From assembly GCA_964351245.1 (NCBI GenBank), contig CAYGNF010000001.1:1-64000 (forward strand): a DNA stretch of 64,000 nt, written 5' to 3'. The notes under the pieces were generated by a model. The model had not been told where the DNA came from, ran no database searches, and worked only from the letters and a program-made list of their open reading frames with translations. Shown here piece after piece: positions 56,645-64,000 of the stretch. Every line of letters begins with the position of its first letter. Position 1 is the stretch's first letter. Both the position numbers and the translations under genes were made by a program. The stretch comes from JANRKH01 sp964351245. GTDB lineage: Bacteria > Pseudomonadota > Alphaproteobacteria > Rickettsiales > Rickettsiaceae.

Positions 56645-56815
56645 AATCATGAATATATAGTACACCAAGTACAAGATTCAGTGAGGCTTTTGATTTAAAT
56701 ATACTCCTGCACCAATCTATCTAAATACATGCGCAAAAGATGTGTTATGAAAAATAAAATCCAGTAATTTAAAACGTGCATTTAGTCTTAAGTGATACGG
56801 AGTAATAATTTCTTA

Positions 56816-56844
56816 TTGTGTAAGTTAAGGGCTTATGATATAAT
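56816..56844 (+). promoter_or_regulatory. sigma-70 promoter of the surA-like/rsmA operon
   Basis: TTGTGT (56816-56821), a 17-base spacer and a perfect TATAAT (56839-56844) lie 27 bases before the surA-like ATG. Confidence 0.6.
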
Positions 56845-56870
56845 TCACCCTTAATATTTACTAAAACATT

Positions 56871-57773
56871 ATGTTACACAGTTTGTTAAATTTCGCCCCT
56901 AGAACATTAATAGCTCTTATAGTAGGATGCTTCATCGCCCTCCCCGCCTTTAGTCAAAATGACAGGGTATCAATTATTGTAGGGCAATCTATCATTACCC
57001 AAAATGAAGTAAATGCCAGAATCTTACTTTTAAAGGATTTATACGGGGTAAGTGATTTGGATGCTTCTCAGGCAAAAATGGCAACAAATATCGCAAAACA
57101 ATCATTGATTGACGAGATGTTACTAGTCTCTACATTAAAGACTCGCAATGTCAATGTGCATGATGAAGAAGTGCAAAACTTTATAAGCCGGATAGAAAAG
57201 TCACGCAATCTTGGTGCCGGGTTTTTTAGAAGTAAGTATAAAAATAACCCAGCAATATACCGCTCCTTCTTTGAAAAAATCAGAGGAGAGGCTGCCAAGT
57301 CAAAACTTGTTTATGATATTGCAAATTCTGTAGATATTAATGAATCAGAAGTTACTGATTTGGCTCTAAGATATGGAAAGAAAGATGTGTTGCTTAATTT
57401 GCAGAAATTTACCATTCAAGACAAAGGAAAGTCTGGGCGCGATGTGCTGAAGAAAATTCAATCTACTTCTAAAACATGCAAGCCTAGAAATATCAACTCA
57501 AAAGTTAATCATGAGGTTATTGACAAACCCTTGTCTACAATGACCACAAAAGAACAAATTGCTGTCCGGGATATTAGAATAGGAGATTTTTCTGCAATAA
57601 TCGAGGAGCAAGACTATCTTAGTATGTATCAACTATGTTATAAAAAACTTATAGATATCTCATCTGACGAACTGGATAATATTTCTAATATCGTGGAAAA
57701 TAGAATGTTAAGCCTTAAATTTATGAAGTATATTGAAACCATTAGAAAAAAATCATACATTAAGATATTCTAA
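56871..57773 (+). CDS. SurA-like periplasmic chaperone, parvulin domain degenerate
   Basis: The 300-residue protein has a signal peptide (about 1-28, ending PAFS). The SurA_N chaperone module follows: VSIIVGQSIITQNEVNARILLL, then QSLIDEMLLVSTLKTRNVNV and a paired helix region to about 150. The remaining part should hold the parvulin domain but lacks the GDLGW-type core; only scattered strands remain. SurA assists outer-membrane protein folding. rsmA follows after two bases, matching the conserved surA-(pdxA)-rsmA order, with pdxA lost. Confidence 0.8.
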   Translation: MLHSLLNFAPRTLIALIVGCFIALPAFSQNDRVSIIVGQSIITQNEVNARILLLKDLYGVSDLDASQAKMATNIAKQSLIDEMLLVSTLKTRNVNVHDEEVQNFISRIEKSRNLGAGFFRSKYKNNPAIYRSFFEKIRGEAAKSKLVYDIANSVDINESEVTDLALRYGKKDVLLNLQKFTIQDKGKSGRDVLKKIQSTSKTCKPRNINSKVNHEVIDKPLSTMTTKEQIAVRDIRIGDFSAIIEEQDYLSMYQLCYKKLIDISSDELDNISNIVENRMLSLKFMKYIETIRKKSYIKIF

Positions 57774-57775
57774 TT

Positions 57776-58612
57776 ATGCTAGACTCTATAGCTAGCTCCG
57801 CGAAAAGACATGGTATATTTCCACTCAAATATCTTGGACAAAATTTTATTTATGATACTAGCTTATGTAGAAAAATTGCTCGATCCGCAAATATCACCCC
57901 TTCAGACATAGTATTAGAAATAGGGCCTGGCACAGCTGGTCTTACAAGGGCTATTTTAGAATCATCTCCTGAGAGATTAATCACTATAGAAAGAGATACG
58001 AGATGTATATCCTTACTAAATGAAGTAAAGAATTATTACCACAACTTAGAGATTATCGAGGGCGATGCTCTTGATTTTTCACTCTCTTCTATTATAGAAA
58101 GATTTCATATTCCTAGAAATCAAAAGTTGAAAATTGTTGCCAATCTTCCGTATCATATTGCTACGCATTTAATAACGAAATGGCTGTATGATAGAGATAA
58201 AATAGAGTTAATGATATTAATGGTACAAAAAGAAGTGGCAGAAAGAATTGCCTCGATCGATTCCTGTAAATCTTACGGAAGACTGAGTGTGTTTTGTCAA
58301 GTTTTATCTCAGTGTAAAGTCCTGTTTGATGTCTCTAGAGAGTCATTTTATCCTCCTCCTAAGGTTACATCAAGCATCATCAAAATAGAGCCGAGTAATA
58401 AGGTAAATATTACCGATCAGGAGTTATCATTCTTGGAATCTTTGACTCAACAAGCTTTTTCCATGAGAAGAAAGCAGCTCAGAACAGGTATAAAATCTAT
58501 ATTACATGGTCATCAAATTAATCCAGAAATTCTAACCCTAAGACCAGAAAATCTAACGCCATTTGATTATTTTGCATTGGTCAAAAAACTCATGGCACAG
58601 ATTCATGATTAG
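57776..58612 (+). CDS. rsmA: 16S rRNA (A1518/A1519) dimethyltransferase RsmA
   Basis: RsmA (KsgA) dimethylates two adenines at the 3' end of 16S rRNA. The 278-residue protein has the AdoMet-binding VLEIGPGTAGLTRAILE, the acidic strand IEGDALDF, the catalytic NLPYHIATHL, and a C-terminal helical domain with AFSMRRKQLRTG. The start PLKYLGQNFIYD is typical. It is the second gene of the operon headed by the surA-like gene. The mitochondrial homologue is TFB1M. Confidence 0.96.
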   Translation: MLDSIASSAKRHGIFPLKYLGQNFIYDTSLCRKIARSANITPSDIVLEIGPGTAGLTRAILESSPERLITIERDTRCISLLNEVKNYYHNLEIIEGDALDFSLSSIIERFHIPRNQKLKIVANLPYHIATHLITKWLYDRDKIELMILMVQKEVAERIASIDSCKSYGRLSVFCQVLSQCKVLFDVSRESFYPPPKVTSSIIKIEPSNKVNITDQELSFLESLTQQAFSMRRKQLRTGIKSILHGHQINPEILTLRPENLTPFDYFALVKKLMAQIHD

Positions 58613-58674
58613 TAAATGAGATGAGTATTATTATGACTGATGATGGCTCCTTAGTCGATTTAAATTTAATTTTC

Positions 58675-58703
58675 TTGACTTAACCCAGTATTTTAAATAT
58701 AAA
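58675..58703 (+). promoter_or_regulatory. sigma-70 promoter of the DUF155 gene
   Basis: TTGACT (58675-58680), a 17-base spacer and TATAAA (58698-58703) lie 32 bases before the start at 58735. Confidence 0.65.
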
Positions 58704-58734
58704 ACTCTCAATATCAGAGTAATTACTATCAAAA

Positions 58735-59550
58735 ATGAGATGCTCATTCTACTGCATTGCAAAAGAAATAGATCTAAGAGGTTTTGCTAAGTCTTTAGAA
58801 GTAGAGGAATGTAGATTTTTAGATGATGTCCTATATGTTCAGATGAAAATATCCACATCGAGATATATAGATATAATTTGTTTCAAATTCGGTTCTATAA
58901 TCTTTTGGGGTAGTAATGAAGATGAAGAAAGGGCTTTTTTAAATAATCATGCCTCTAAATTTTCTTGCGATCTCCTGCAGCACCCATCATTCGATCTTTT
59001 GCACTATAGGATAGATGAAACTTATGAAAAGACTTTCATTGAGGAAGAGGAGAATCAAGTTGTCTTGCATAAAGATTCCTTATTTATCAAACTCTCAATA
59101 TCTCATGCACTTGCTCAGTCTGCTAAGTTGAATGTTCTGGAAAGCTCGGTAGATAATTTGCTCGCAAAAACAACTCCAATACATCAAGAATTGGAACAAA
59201 CTGGGTCTATATCTCTTTCAAAAAAAGAGATCTCTAAAAAGATAGGTATGCTATTTAGTGAAAGATATTCCATGAATTTGCATAGTGATATATTAGATAC
59301 ACCAGAATTTTTCTGGAGAAAGCCGAAATACGAGCCTCTATATCTTGCTACTGCTGAATTTCAGGATATACAAATTCGTCATAATATTTTGCATCGCAGA
59401 TTGAATGCAATTCATGAGCTTTATTCTATGCTGTCTAATGAGCTAAATTACATTAACTCTAGTAGAATGGAGATAATTATTATAGTATTGATCGCATGCG
59501 AAGTATTGCTTGGCATATCAAATCACGGATTATTAGGAAGATTCTTGTAA
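58735..59550 (+). CDS. DUF155 (RMND1/Sif2-type) protein with C-terminal membrane anchor
   Basis: The 271-residue protein has the DUF155 build: an N-terminal beta-rich part (FGSIIFWGSNEDEERAFL), a central helical HALAQSAKLNVLESSVD, a PEFFWRKPKYEPLY block, and long helices leading to RMEIIIIVLIACEVLLGI, a C-terminal membrane span. Eukaryotic members RMND1 and yeast Rmd8 relatives act at the mitochondrial inner membrane, RMND1 near mitoribosomes. The bacterial role is not established. An independent promoter precedes it and the solute-binding gene follows closely. Confidence 0.88.
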   Translation: MRCSFYCIAKEIDLRGFAKSLEVEECRFLDDVLYVQMKISTSRYIDIICFKFGSIIFWGSNEDEERAFLNNHASKFSCDLLQHPSFDLLHYRIDETYEKTFIEEEENQVVLHKDSLFIKLSISHALAQSAKLNVLESSVDNLLAKTTPIHQELEQTGSISLSKKEISKKIGMLFSERYSMNLHSDILDTPEFFWRKPKYEPLYLATAEFQDIQIRHNILHRRLNAIHELYSMLSNELNYINSSRMEIIIIVLIACEVLLGISNHGLLGRFL

Positions 59551-59555
59551 ATTAT

Positions 59556-60287
59556 ATGAAATATTTACTCTTTGTAACATTCCTAACCCTTTCTTTCCTC
59601 CTGTCCTGCACGTCTGAGGAGCTTAACACAAAAATCAAAATAACAACTTGCGCAGATAACCCTCCTTTTGAATTTGTACAAGATGGAAAGGTGGTGGGTT
59701 TTGATATAGATCTTGTGACAGAAATTGCAAGAAAATTAGAAAAGCAAGCCGATGTTCAGAATGTAGATTTTACTGGAGTGATTTTATCCTTAGTGACAGG
59801 AAGGGCCGAGATAGCTATAGCAGCACTTTCTCCTACAGAAGCCAGAGCAAAGAATGTTGATTTTACTATACCCTACTTTGATACTGACATGGCAGTGATA
59901 TATAGAAATGATACTAAAATAGAATCAATCGCAGATTTTGCATCCAAAACTATAGGAGCTCAATTTGGTACCACATGGGCTCAATATGCCGCAGAGATAG
60001 CAAAGGATCAGTCTCTTGCTTCCTCTGTACGCACTTTGCCTGATAATCTTGCATTAGTAAGAGAGTTAATCAATAAAAATGTAGATGTTGTAATTATGGA
60101 GCAATATCAGGCAACAAAATTCTCATCGGAGCAAAAAGGAGTAAATTTATTAATTCTACCTAATACTAATACTAAGTTTGCTATTGCGGTAAAAAAAGAT
60201 TCTGCTCTTACTATTCAAATTAGTAAAATAATAGAAGAATTGTATGAGAATGGATTCATAGAGAGTCTAAAAAATAAATGGTTTTAG
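59556..60287 (+). CDS. amino-acid ABC transporter solute-binding lipoprotein (family 3)
   Basis: From the ATG at 59556 the product has 243 residues with a lipoprotein signal (LSFLLSC, Cys18). An in-frame start at 59496 overlaps DUF155 and would spoil this signal. The SBP_bac_3 signature is clear: FEFVQDGKVVGFDIDLV, then FTGVILSLVTGRAEIAIAALS and VDFTIPYFDTD. Family 3 proteins bind polar amino acids such as glutamine or arginine. No permease or ATPase gene is nearby, so the partner is elsewhere or the protein works alone. Confidence 0.9.
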   Translation: MKYLLFVTFLTLSFLLSCTSEELNTKIKITTCADNPPFEFVQDGKVVGFDIDLVTEIARKLEKQADVQNVDFTGVILSLVTGRAEIAIAALSPTEARAKNVDFTIPYFDTDMAVIYRNDTKIESIADFASKTIGAQFGTTWAQYAAEIAKDQSLASSVRTLPDNLALVRELINKNVDVVIMEQYQATKFSSEQKGVNLLILPNTNTKFAIAVKKDSALTIQISKIIEELYENGFIESLKNKWF

Positions 60288-60296
60288 TGGTTATTC

Positions 60297-60767
60297 ATGG
60301 ACCAAAATCATTTCAAGGAAATTCTATCTAGATATCCAACGGGAGTCACAATTGTTACTACTTTTTTTGAGGGAAAGGAATATGGTCTGACAGCGAATTC
60401 TGTTGCGTCAGTATCACTTGAGCCACCATTATTATTGTTTTGTATAAATAAAAATTCAATGAGTTATAATGCACTGTGTAACTCAGATAATTTTGCAATA
60501 AATTTTCTTGCGAGTCATCAAGAAGATCTTGCAATCAACTTTGCAACTCCAGGTGCATCAAAGTTTATGTCAGCAAAATATACTAAATCGGATTATGAAA
60601 TCCCAGTTTTTGATGATGCGGTTGCTTATATCATACTAAAAAATTATAAAATTTTTGATGCAGGAGACCATTCCATTATCATTGGCAGAACGCAGAAGGG
60701 TTACATCAATCAAAATATTCTTAATCCTCTTGGATATATAAATAGAAAATTTGTGGAAATAAAATAA
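60297..60767 (+). CDS. flavin reductase-like FMN-binding protein
   Basis: The 156-residue protein has the split-barrel flavin-binding pattern of the HpaC/RutF class: LSRYPTGVTIVTTFFEGKEYGLTANSVASVSLEPPLLLFC (in two blocks), FAINFLASHQEDLA and a closing HSIIIGRTQKGYI. Such enzymes reduce FMN or FAD with NAD(P)H for a monooxygenase partner, none of which is seen here. It lies nine bases after the solute-binding gene and is followed by a terminator. Confidence 0.88.
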   Translation: MDQNHFKEILSRYPTGVTIVTTFFEGKEYGLTANSVASVSLEPPLLLFCINKNSMSYNALCNSDNFAINFLASHQEDLAINFATPGASKFMSAKYTKSDYEIPVFDDAVAYIILKNYKIFDAGDHSIIIGRTQKGYINQNILNPLGYINRKFVEIK

Positions 60768-60777
60768 ACAAATCCCT

Positions 60778-60801
60778 AAAAGCTGTATATATAGCTTTTT
60801 T
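60778..60801 (+). terminator. intrinsic terminator after the flavin reductase gene
   Basis: AAAAGCT (60778-60784) pairs with AGCTTTT (60793-60799) around an eight-base loop, and T runs on to 60801. It closes the DUF155-SBP-flavin reductase group. Confidence 0.7.
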
Positions 60802-60841
60802 GAGTTGTCATTAATGTTTCTGCAAAATAAGTAAAAAACAC

Positions 60842-60870
60842 TTGCAATCGAAATATTTTAGTACGATAAT
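60842..60870 (+). promoter_or_regulatory. possible ctrA promoter
   Basis: TTGCAA (60842-60847), 17 bases and GATAAT (60865-60870) lie about 146 bases upstream of ctrA, leaving a long leader. Nearer the gene, TTAACAAAGTATAAC (60982-60996) only half-matches the CtrA box TTAA-N7-TTAA, so autoregulation is unsure. Confidence 0.4.
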
Positions 60871-61016
60871 ATCCTGGTTTAAAGCTTAATAAGGAAAATT
60901 TGCTACATATAGTTGTTTAAATTCAGAGTGTTTGGTATGATACAAAAATCTTTTTCTTTACAATTATAATCAAAAACCTTATTAACAAAGTATAACAATT
61001 TACTTATAGGAAAAAT

Positions 61017-61727
61017 ATGAGAGTTTTATTAATAGAAGATGACCCGAGTACAGCTCGCTCTGTAGAGCTTGCTCTTACTTCGGAGGGGATAATATGTGAT
61101 ATAGCCGAACTTGGTGAAGATGGTCTTGAAATCGCAAAAGTATATAATTATGACATTGCTATTTTAGATCTGATGTTGCCAGATATTGATGGTTATGAGG
61201 TATTACTCAGGCTCAGATCTGCGAAAGTAAAGATTCCTATCCTCATTCTTTCTGGACTTTCTTCTGCTGATCAAAAAATTAAAGGCCTTGGGTTTGGCGC
61301 TGATGATTATTTAACCAAACCATTCAATAAAGGTGAGTTAATAGCAAGAATCCAGGCGATAGTAAGAAGATCTAAGGGGCACTCAGAGTCAGTAATACGA
61401 TTCGATAAAGTGGCCATTAATTTAGATACAAGAATAGTTGAAGTTGACGGCAGACCAGTTCATCTTACAAACAAGGAATATGCTATACTCGAGCTACTTG
61501 CGATGAGAAAAGGTACAGTCCTAACAAAAGAAATGTTTCTAAATCATTTATACGGCGGTATGGATGAGCCAGAAATTAAGATCATAGATGTATTTGTATG
61601 TAAATTGCGCAAAAAGCTAGCGGATTTAGCCGGGGGTACTAACTATATTGAAACTATATGGGGTAGAGGGTATATGCTAAAAGATTTTGAGTTTTTTGAT
61701 AGCGGACTTACTCACCAAAGCGCTTAA
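61017..61727 (+). CDS. ctrA: cell-cycle response regulator CtrA
   Basis: CtrA is the master response regulator of the alphaproteobacterial cell cycle and of many flagellar genes. The 236-residue protein has a receiver domain (1-120) with phosphoacceptor Asp51 in [14 protein letters not shown] and Lys near 102 in [17 protein letters not shown]. The winged-helix output domain (about 125-225) has [20 protein letters not shown] and [12 protein letters not shown]. Numbering of Asp51 equals the Caulobacter protein. AGGA precedes the ATG. Confidence 0.97.
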   Translation: MRVLLIEDDPSTARSVELALTSEGIICDIAELGEDGLEIAKVYNYDIAILDLMLPDIDGYEVLLRLRSAKVKIPILILSGLSSADQKIKGLGFGADDYLTKPFNKGELIARIQAIVRRSKGHSESVIRFDKVAINLDTRIVEVDGRPVHLTNKEYAILELLAMRKGTVLTKEMFLNHLYGGMDEPEIKIIDVFVCKLRKKLADLAGGTNYIETIWGRGYMLKDFEFFDSGLTHQSA

Positions 61728-62108
61728 TCTAATATACTTAGAGAGAGTTGAGAGTTACAGTAACTAGAACCTTGATTAAATATTATGAGAGATTTTATTG
61801 ATAAGTCCTTTAGTGCAAATTCAATATCTTGAGAATAATGATTTACTATAACTCTCTACAAAAGTCCTAACTGATTCTTGTGTTATATAGATTTTATATA
61901 ATCTATTACTTGCATCAATAAGTATAACTTCATCTTAGGGGTAAAATTTAGTAAATAAACTAAGGTTCAGTTATTAAGATACATAATATACTCATCAGTT
62001 GAGCAAACAACATAAATGCATATTTAATTTGGTGAAGTAACTTAAACGGGATATGTGTATCATTTTCTTGTAAAGTAGTAGATCAGCAATGATAAAAAGT
62101 GTTTTAGG
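61728..62108. other. 381-bp AT-rich intergenic region between ctrA and mreD
   Basis: No gene or RNA is recognised. It holds a small palindrome after ctrA (GTTAC-A-GTAAC) and, at the right end, a probable mreD promoter. Confidence 0.4.
62068..62096 (+). promoter_or_regulatory. probable promoter of mreD-mrdA
   Basis: TTGTAA (62068-62073), 17 bases and GATAAA (62091-62096). Transcription would begin near 62103, only six bases before the ATG at 62109 but 21 before the TTG at 62124 that has the better ribosome site. Confidence 0.4.
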
Positions 62109-62606
62109 ATGTTAGGAGTCAGATTGTCTAATACTAGTAAATTTAAAAACAATATTTTATTTATACTTATATTATCTATAGTATCTCTACTAGAGCTTAT
62201 TGTATGTGGACTTGGAATACTTAGCGCTTACATTCCTAACTCTATGTTAAGCATAGTATTGAGCTTTGGCTTTTTAAACCCTCCAAGTCTGCTTGTTGTA
62301 GTTGTGTGTGTGATTTTAGTAGATATGGTATTTTTTACAGATGCTATACTTATGCATTCTTCTATACTCGTGGCTTATATATTCATTTCATCGTCGGTAC
62401 TGAAAGGAAATATGAAATATAGAAATTTTCATATAATATTTTCTTGGCTTATTACTACTGTTCTTTATTCCACAAAAATTTTGTGGCTATACCTTGTTGA
62501 TCAGAGACAAGATGTCATACTCTTAGCCATAAAAATGCTGATTACAATAATATTTTTTCCAGTATTTTACCTTATTACAGGTAAACTTATAAAATTACTT
62601 AAATGA
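62109..62606 (+). CDS. mreD: rod shape-determining protein MreD
   Basis: MreD is a small membrane protein of the elongasome. The 165-residue product has about five hydrophobic helices and lies directly before the penicillin-binding protein 2 gene, the usual mreD-mrdA order. Sequence similarity in the family is weak, so position and topology carry the call. The start is uncertain: the ATG at 62109 has only an adjacent AGG, while a TTG at 62124 has AGGAG five bases ahead (62114-62118) and fits the promoter better. mreB and mreC are not in the window. Confidence 0.8.
   Translation: MLGVRLSNTSKFKNNILFILILSIVSLLELIVCGLGILSAYIPNSMLSIVLSFGFLNPPSLLVVVVCVILVDMVFFTDAILMHSSILVAYIFISSSVLKGNMKYRNFHIIFSWLITTVLYSTKILWLYLVDQRQDVILLAIKMLITIIFFPVFYLITGKLIKLLK
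62114..62118 (+). promoter_or_regulatory. ribosome-binding site favouring a TTG start for mreD
   Basis: AGGAG ends five bases before the in-frame TTG at 62124. The upstream ATG at 62109 lacks such a site. Confidence 0.45.
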
Positions 62607-64000
62607 TCAATAATGATATAACAAGAAATCATTTAGTAACTAGAAGAACTTTTTTACTACAAACTAGTAAAATGAGTTTGTTTTTTTTGTTAATCTCCAG
62701 AATATTTTATCTTCAATTATACAAGGGATCTGACTATAAAATTTTATCAGATAAAAATAGGCTCAGTCTGATATTACTACCTTCCTTAAGAGGAATGATA
62801 CTCGATAGATATGGAGTTGTCATCGCTGAAAATAAATCATGCTTTCTAATTAAGATAGACAAAAGACTTGAGAAAAATTATATCAAGTCCGCTGAAAGAC
62901 TTTTTGATATTCTGGATTTAGAACAAAATATTCGTAATGAATTATTATTACAAATTAAAAAAACAAACAAAAGATTACCAATTACATTAATAAAAAATGC
63001 TTCTTGGCCTCAAATTGCAAAGGTTGAAGAAAATATTATATTACTACCTGGTATATATGTTGAGCAGAGCCAGATAAGGGATTATCATATACCCCTATCT
63101 TTTGCTCATATTACTGGATATGTAGGTAAAATATCTGAAGATGAGTTGATGGGTGATGGAGCTTATAGTTCGATGCAATTTAATGTTGGCAAATCTGGAT
63201 TAGAAAAACATTATGAAAAAAATCTAGTAGGCGAAATAGGGTATAAAAAAATTGAAATAGATGCCAGAGGTCTTTATATCAGAGAGATAGAAAGGCAAGA
63301 AGCGATTAATGGCACGAATCTTGAATTAAATATTGATGCTAGATTACAAGAATTTATATACGGATTACTGCCTGAAGAAGGGGGTTCTGCTCTTGTAATG
63401 AATATTGAAAATGGTGATCTAGTATCATGTGTTTCAAAGAGAGCATTTGATCCAAATGAATTTGCTTCAGGAATAAGTAGTAAATCTTGGGCAAAAGTAA
63501 GGAATGATTCTTATAAGCCTCTAATCAATAAAATATGTTGCGCGCAATATCCTCCTGGATCACCATTTAAATTAATCACGATATTAGCTTCTCTGGAAGC
63601 AGGCGTCTCTACTACACAAAAATTCAATTGCAGAGGATTTATAGAGCTAGGCCACAGGAGGTTTTCTTGCTGGAAAAAAGAGGGGCATGGTTATATTGAT
63701 ATGACCGAAGCAATCAAGCAATCTTGCAATTGCTATATGTTTAATATTAGCAAAATAATTAAAGTAGATAAGATATTAGAAGTTGCACGAAGATTTGGTT
63801 TTGGCGAGAAGACTGGTATAGATTTACCGCACGAACTTCCTGGTTTTATTCCAGATACAGCTTGGAGAATTAAAAATTTTAAGTTTGATTGGAATTTAGG
63901 TGATAGTTTTAATATTGCAATAGGTCAAGGACCCATTCTTGTCACTCCTATTCAGCTTGGAGTCATGGCATCTAGTTTTGCTAGCGGAAAAACAATAGTA
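62603..64000 (+). CDS. mrdA: peptidoglycan transpeptidase PBP2 (runs off the right edge)
   Basis: PBP2 cross-links side-wall peptidoglycan during elongation. The visible 466 codons start in an ATGA overlap with mreD. They show a membrane anchor (about 18-36, FLLQTSKMSLFFLLISRIFY), the pedestal-domain motif PSLRGMILDRYG, and the transpeptidase domain with SxxK at Ser320-Lys323 (PPGSPFK) and SxN at Ser374-Asn376 (QSCN). The KTG motif lies beyond the window. This argues that the organism still makes a peptidoglycan wall. Confidence 0.95.
   Translation, partial: MINNDITRNHLVTRRTFLLQTSKMSLFFLLISRIFYLQLYKGSDYKILSDKNRLSLILLPSLRGMILDRYGVVIAENKSCFLIKIDKRLEKNYIKSAERLFDILDLEQNIRNELLLQIKKTNKRLPITLIKNASWPQIAKVEENIILLPGIYVEQSQIRDYHIPLSFAHITGYVGKISEDELMGDGAYSSMQFNVGKSGLEKHYEKNLVGEIGYKKIEIDARGLYIREIERQEAINGTNLELNIDARLQEFIYGLLPEEGGSALVMNIENGDLVSCVSKRAFDPNEFASGISSKSWAKVRNDSYKPLINKICCAQYPPGSPFKLITILASLEAGVSTTQKFNCRGFIELGHRRFSCWKKEGHGYIDMTEAIKQSCNCYMFNISKIIKVDKILEVARRFGFGEKTGIDLPHELPGFIPDTAWRIKNFKFDWNLGDSFNIAIGQGPILVTPIQLGVMASSFASGKTIV

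Noticed and set aside
1..64000. CRISPR arrays, insertion sequences, integrases, prophage genes
   Set aside because: No regularly spaced direct repeats, terminal inverted repeats with transposase, or phage structural/integration genes were seen; the only phage-like signal is the insert in FlgE.

Overview
The window reads as a chromosome segment of an AT-rich, obligately host-associated alphaproteobacterium, most probably of the order Rickettsiales. The evidence is a complement of mitochondrion-like respiratory genes (petABC, nuoGHIJKLMN, membrane-anchored cytochrome c), a nuo locus split so that only nuoG-N is present here, CtrA, a PopZ-type protein, an RMND1/DUF155 protein, an MHS-type transporter, and an ankyrin protein of effector type. 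A flagellar hook gene (flgE), lpxB, lptB and an LptE candidate show an outer membrane with lipopolysaccharide and at least a remnant of a flagellum. That combination fits flagellated Rickettsiales such as Midichloriaceae better than Rickettsia or Anaplasma; the family is inferred, not proven.

Layout. 1-2.4 kb: the start of a TPR protein, a NifU-like Fe-S carrier, a glycosyltransferase-like gene and tRNA-Leu(UAA), all on the minus strand, with sparse intergenic DNA. 2.5-6.3 kb (plus): a giant flgE followed by truA. 6.4-36.3 kb: an almost unbroken 30-kb block on the minus strand. In transcription order it holds rlmH, ettA, a TatB-like gene, lptB, pth-sodB-trxB, grpE, a DUF2066 protein with an AI-2E-family permease, the rimP-nusA-ylxR-infB-rbfA translation/transcription operon, nuoGHIJKLMN, lpxB-hemF, a PAP2 phosphatase and petABC. 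36.3-39.7 kb: rsmE (plus), an ankyrin-repeat/OTU-protease gene interrupted by a 100-N assembly gap, and cytochrome c. 40.1-64 kb is almost all plus strand: xthA, an MHS transporter, (minus: a transglycosylase), htpG, an M48 peptidase, a DsbA-like protein, tolC-popZ-like-acidic protein, trmD-rplS, DUF3576-leuS-lptE, surA-like-rsmA, DUF155, a solute-binding protein, flavin reductase, ctrA and mreD-mrdA (cut by the window end).

How the genes work together. Complex I subunits, the bc1 complex and cytochrome c supply aerobic respiration; hemF makes haem for the cytochromes. lpxB, lptB, the LptE candidate, the SurA-like protein, the M48 peptidase and TolC build and maintain the outer membrane. mreD and mrdA set cell shape. 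ctrA and the PopZ-like gene give cell-cycle and polarity control. Gene overlaps of 1, 4 or 8 bases are common and mark operons.

The most notable items are: (a) the ankyrin-OTU gene, a candidate deubiquitinase effector with nearly identical tandem repeats around the gap; (b) a roughly 1000-residue FlgE with an inserted array of phage-tail-like beta repeats and a sigma-54-like GG-N10-GC element in front; (c) a perfect 12-bp hairpin that contains the truA start codon; (d) a textbook RpoH promoter before grpE; (e) a large acidic secreted protein of unknown function coupled to the popZ-like gene. No CRISPR array, insertion sequence, integrase or prophage was seen.
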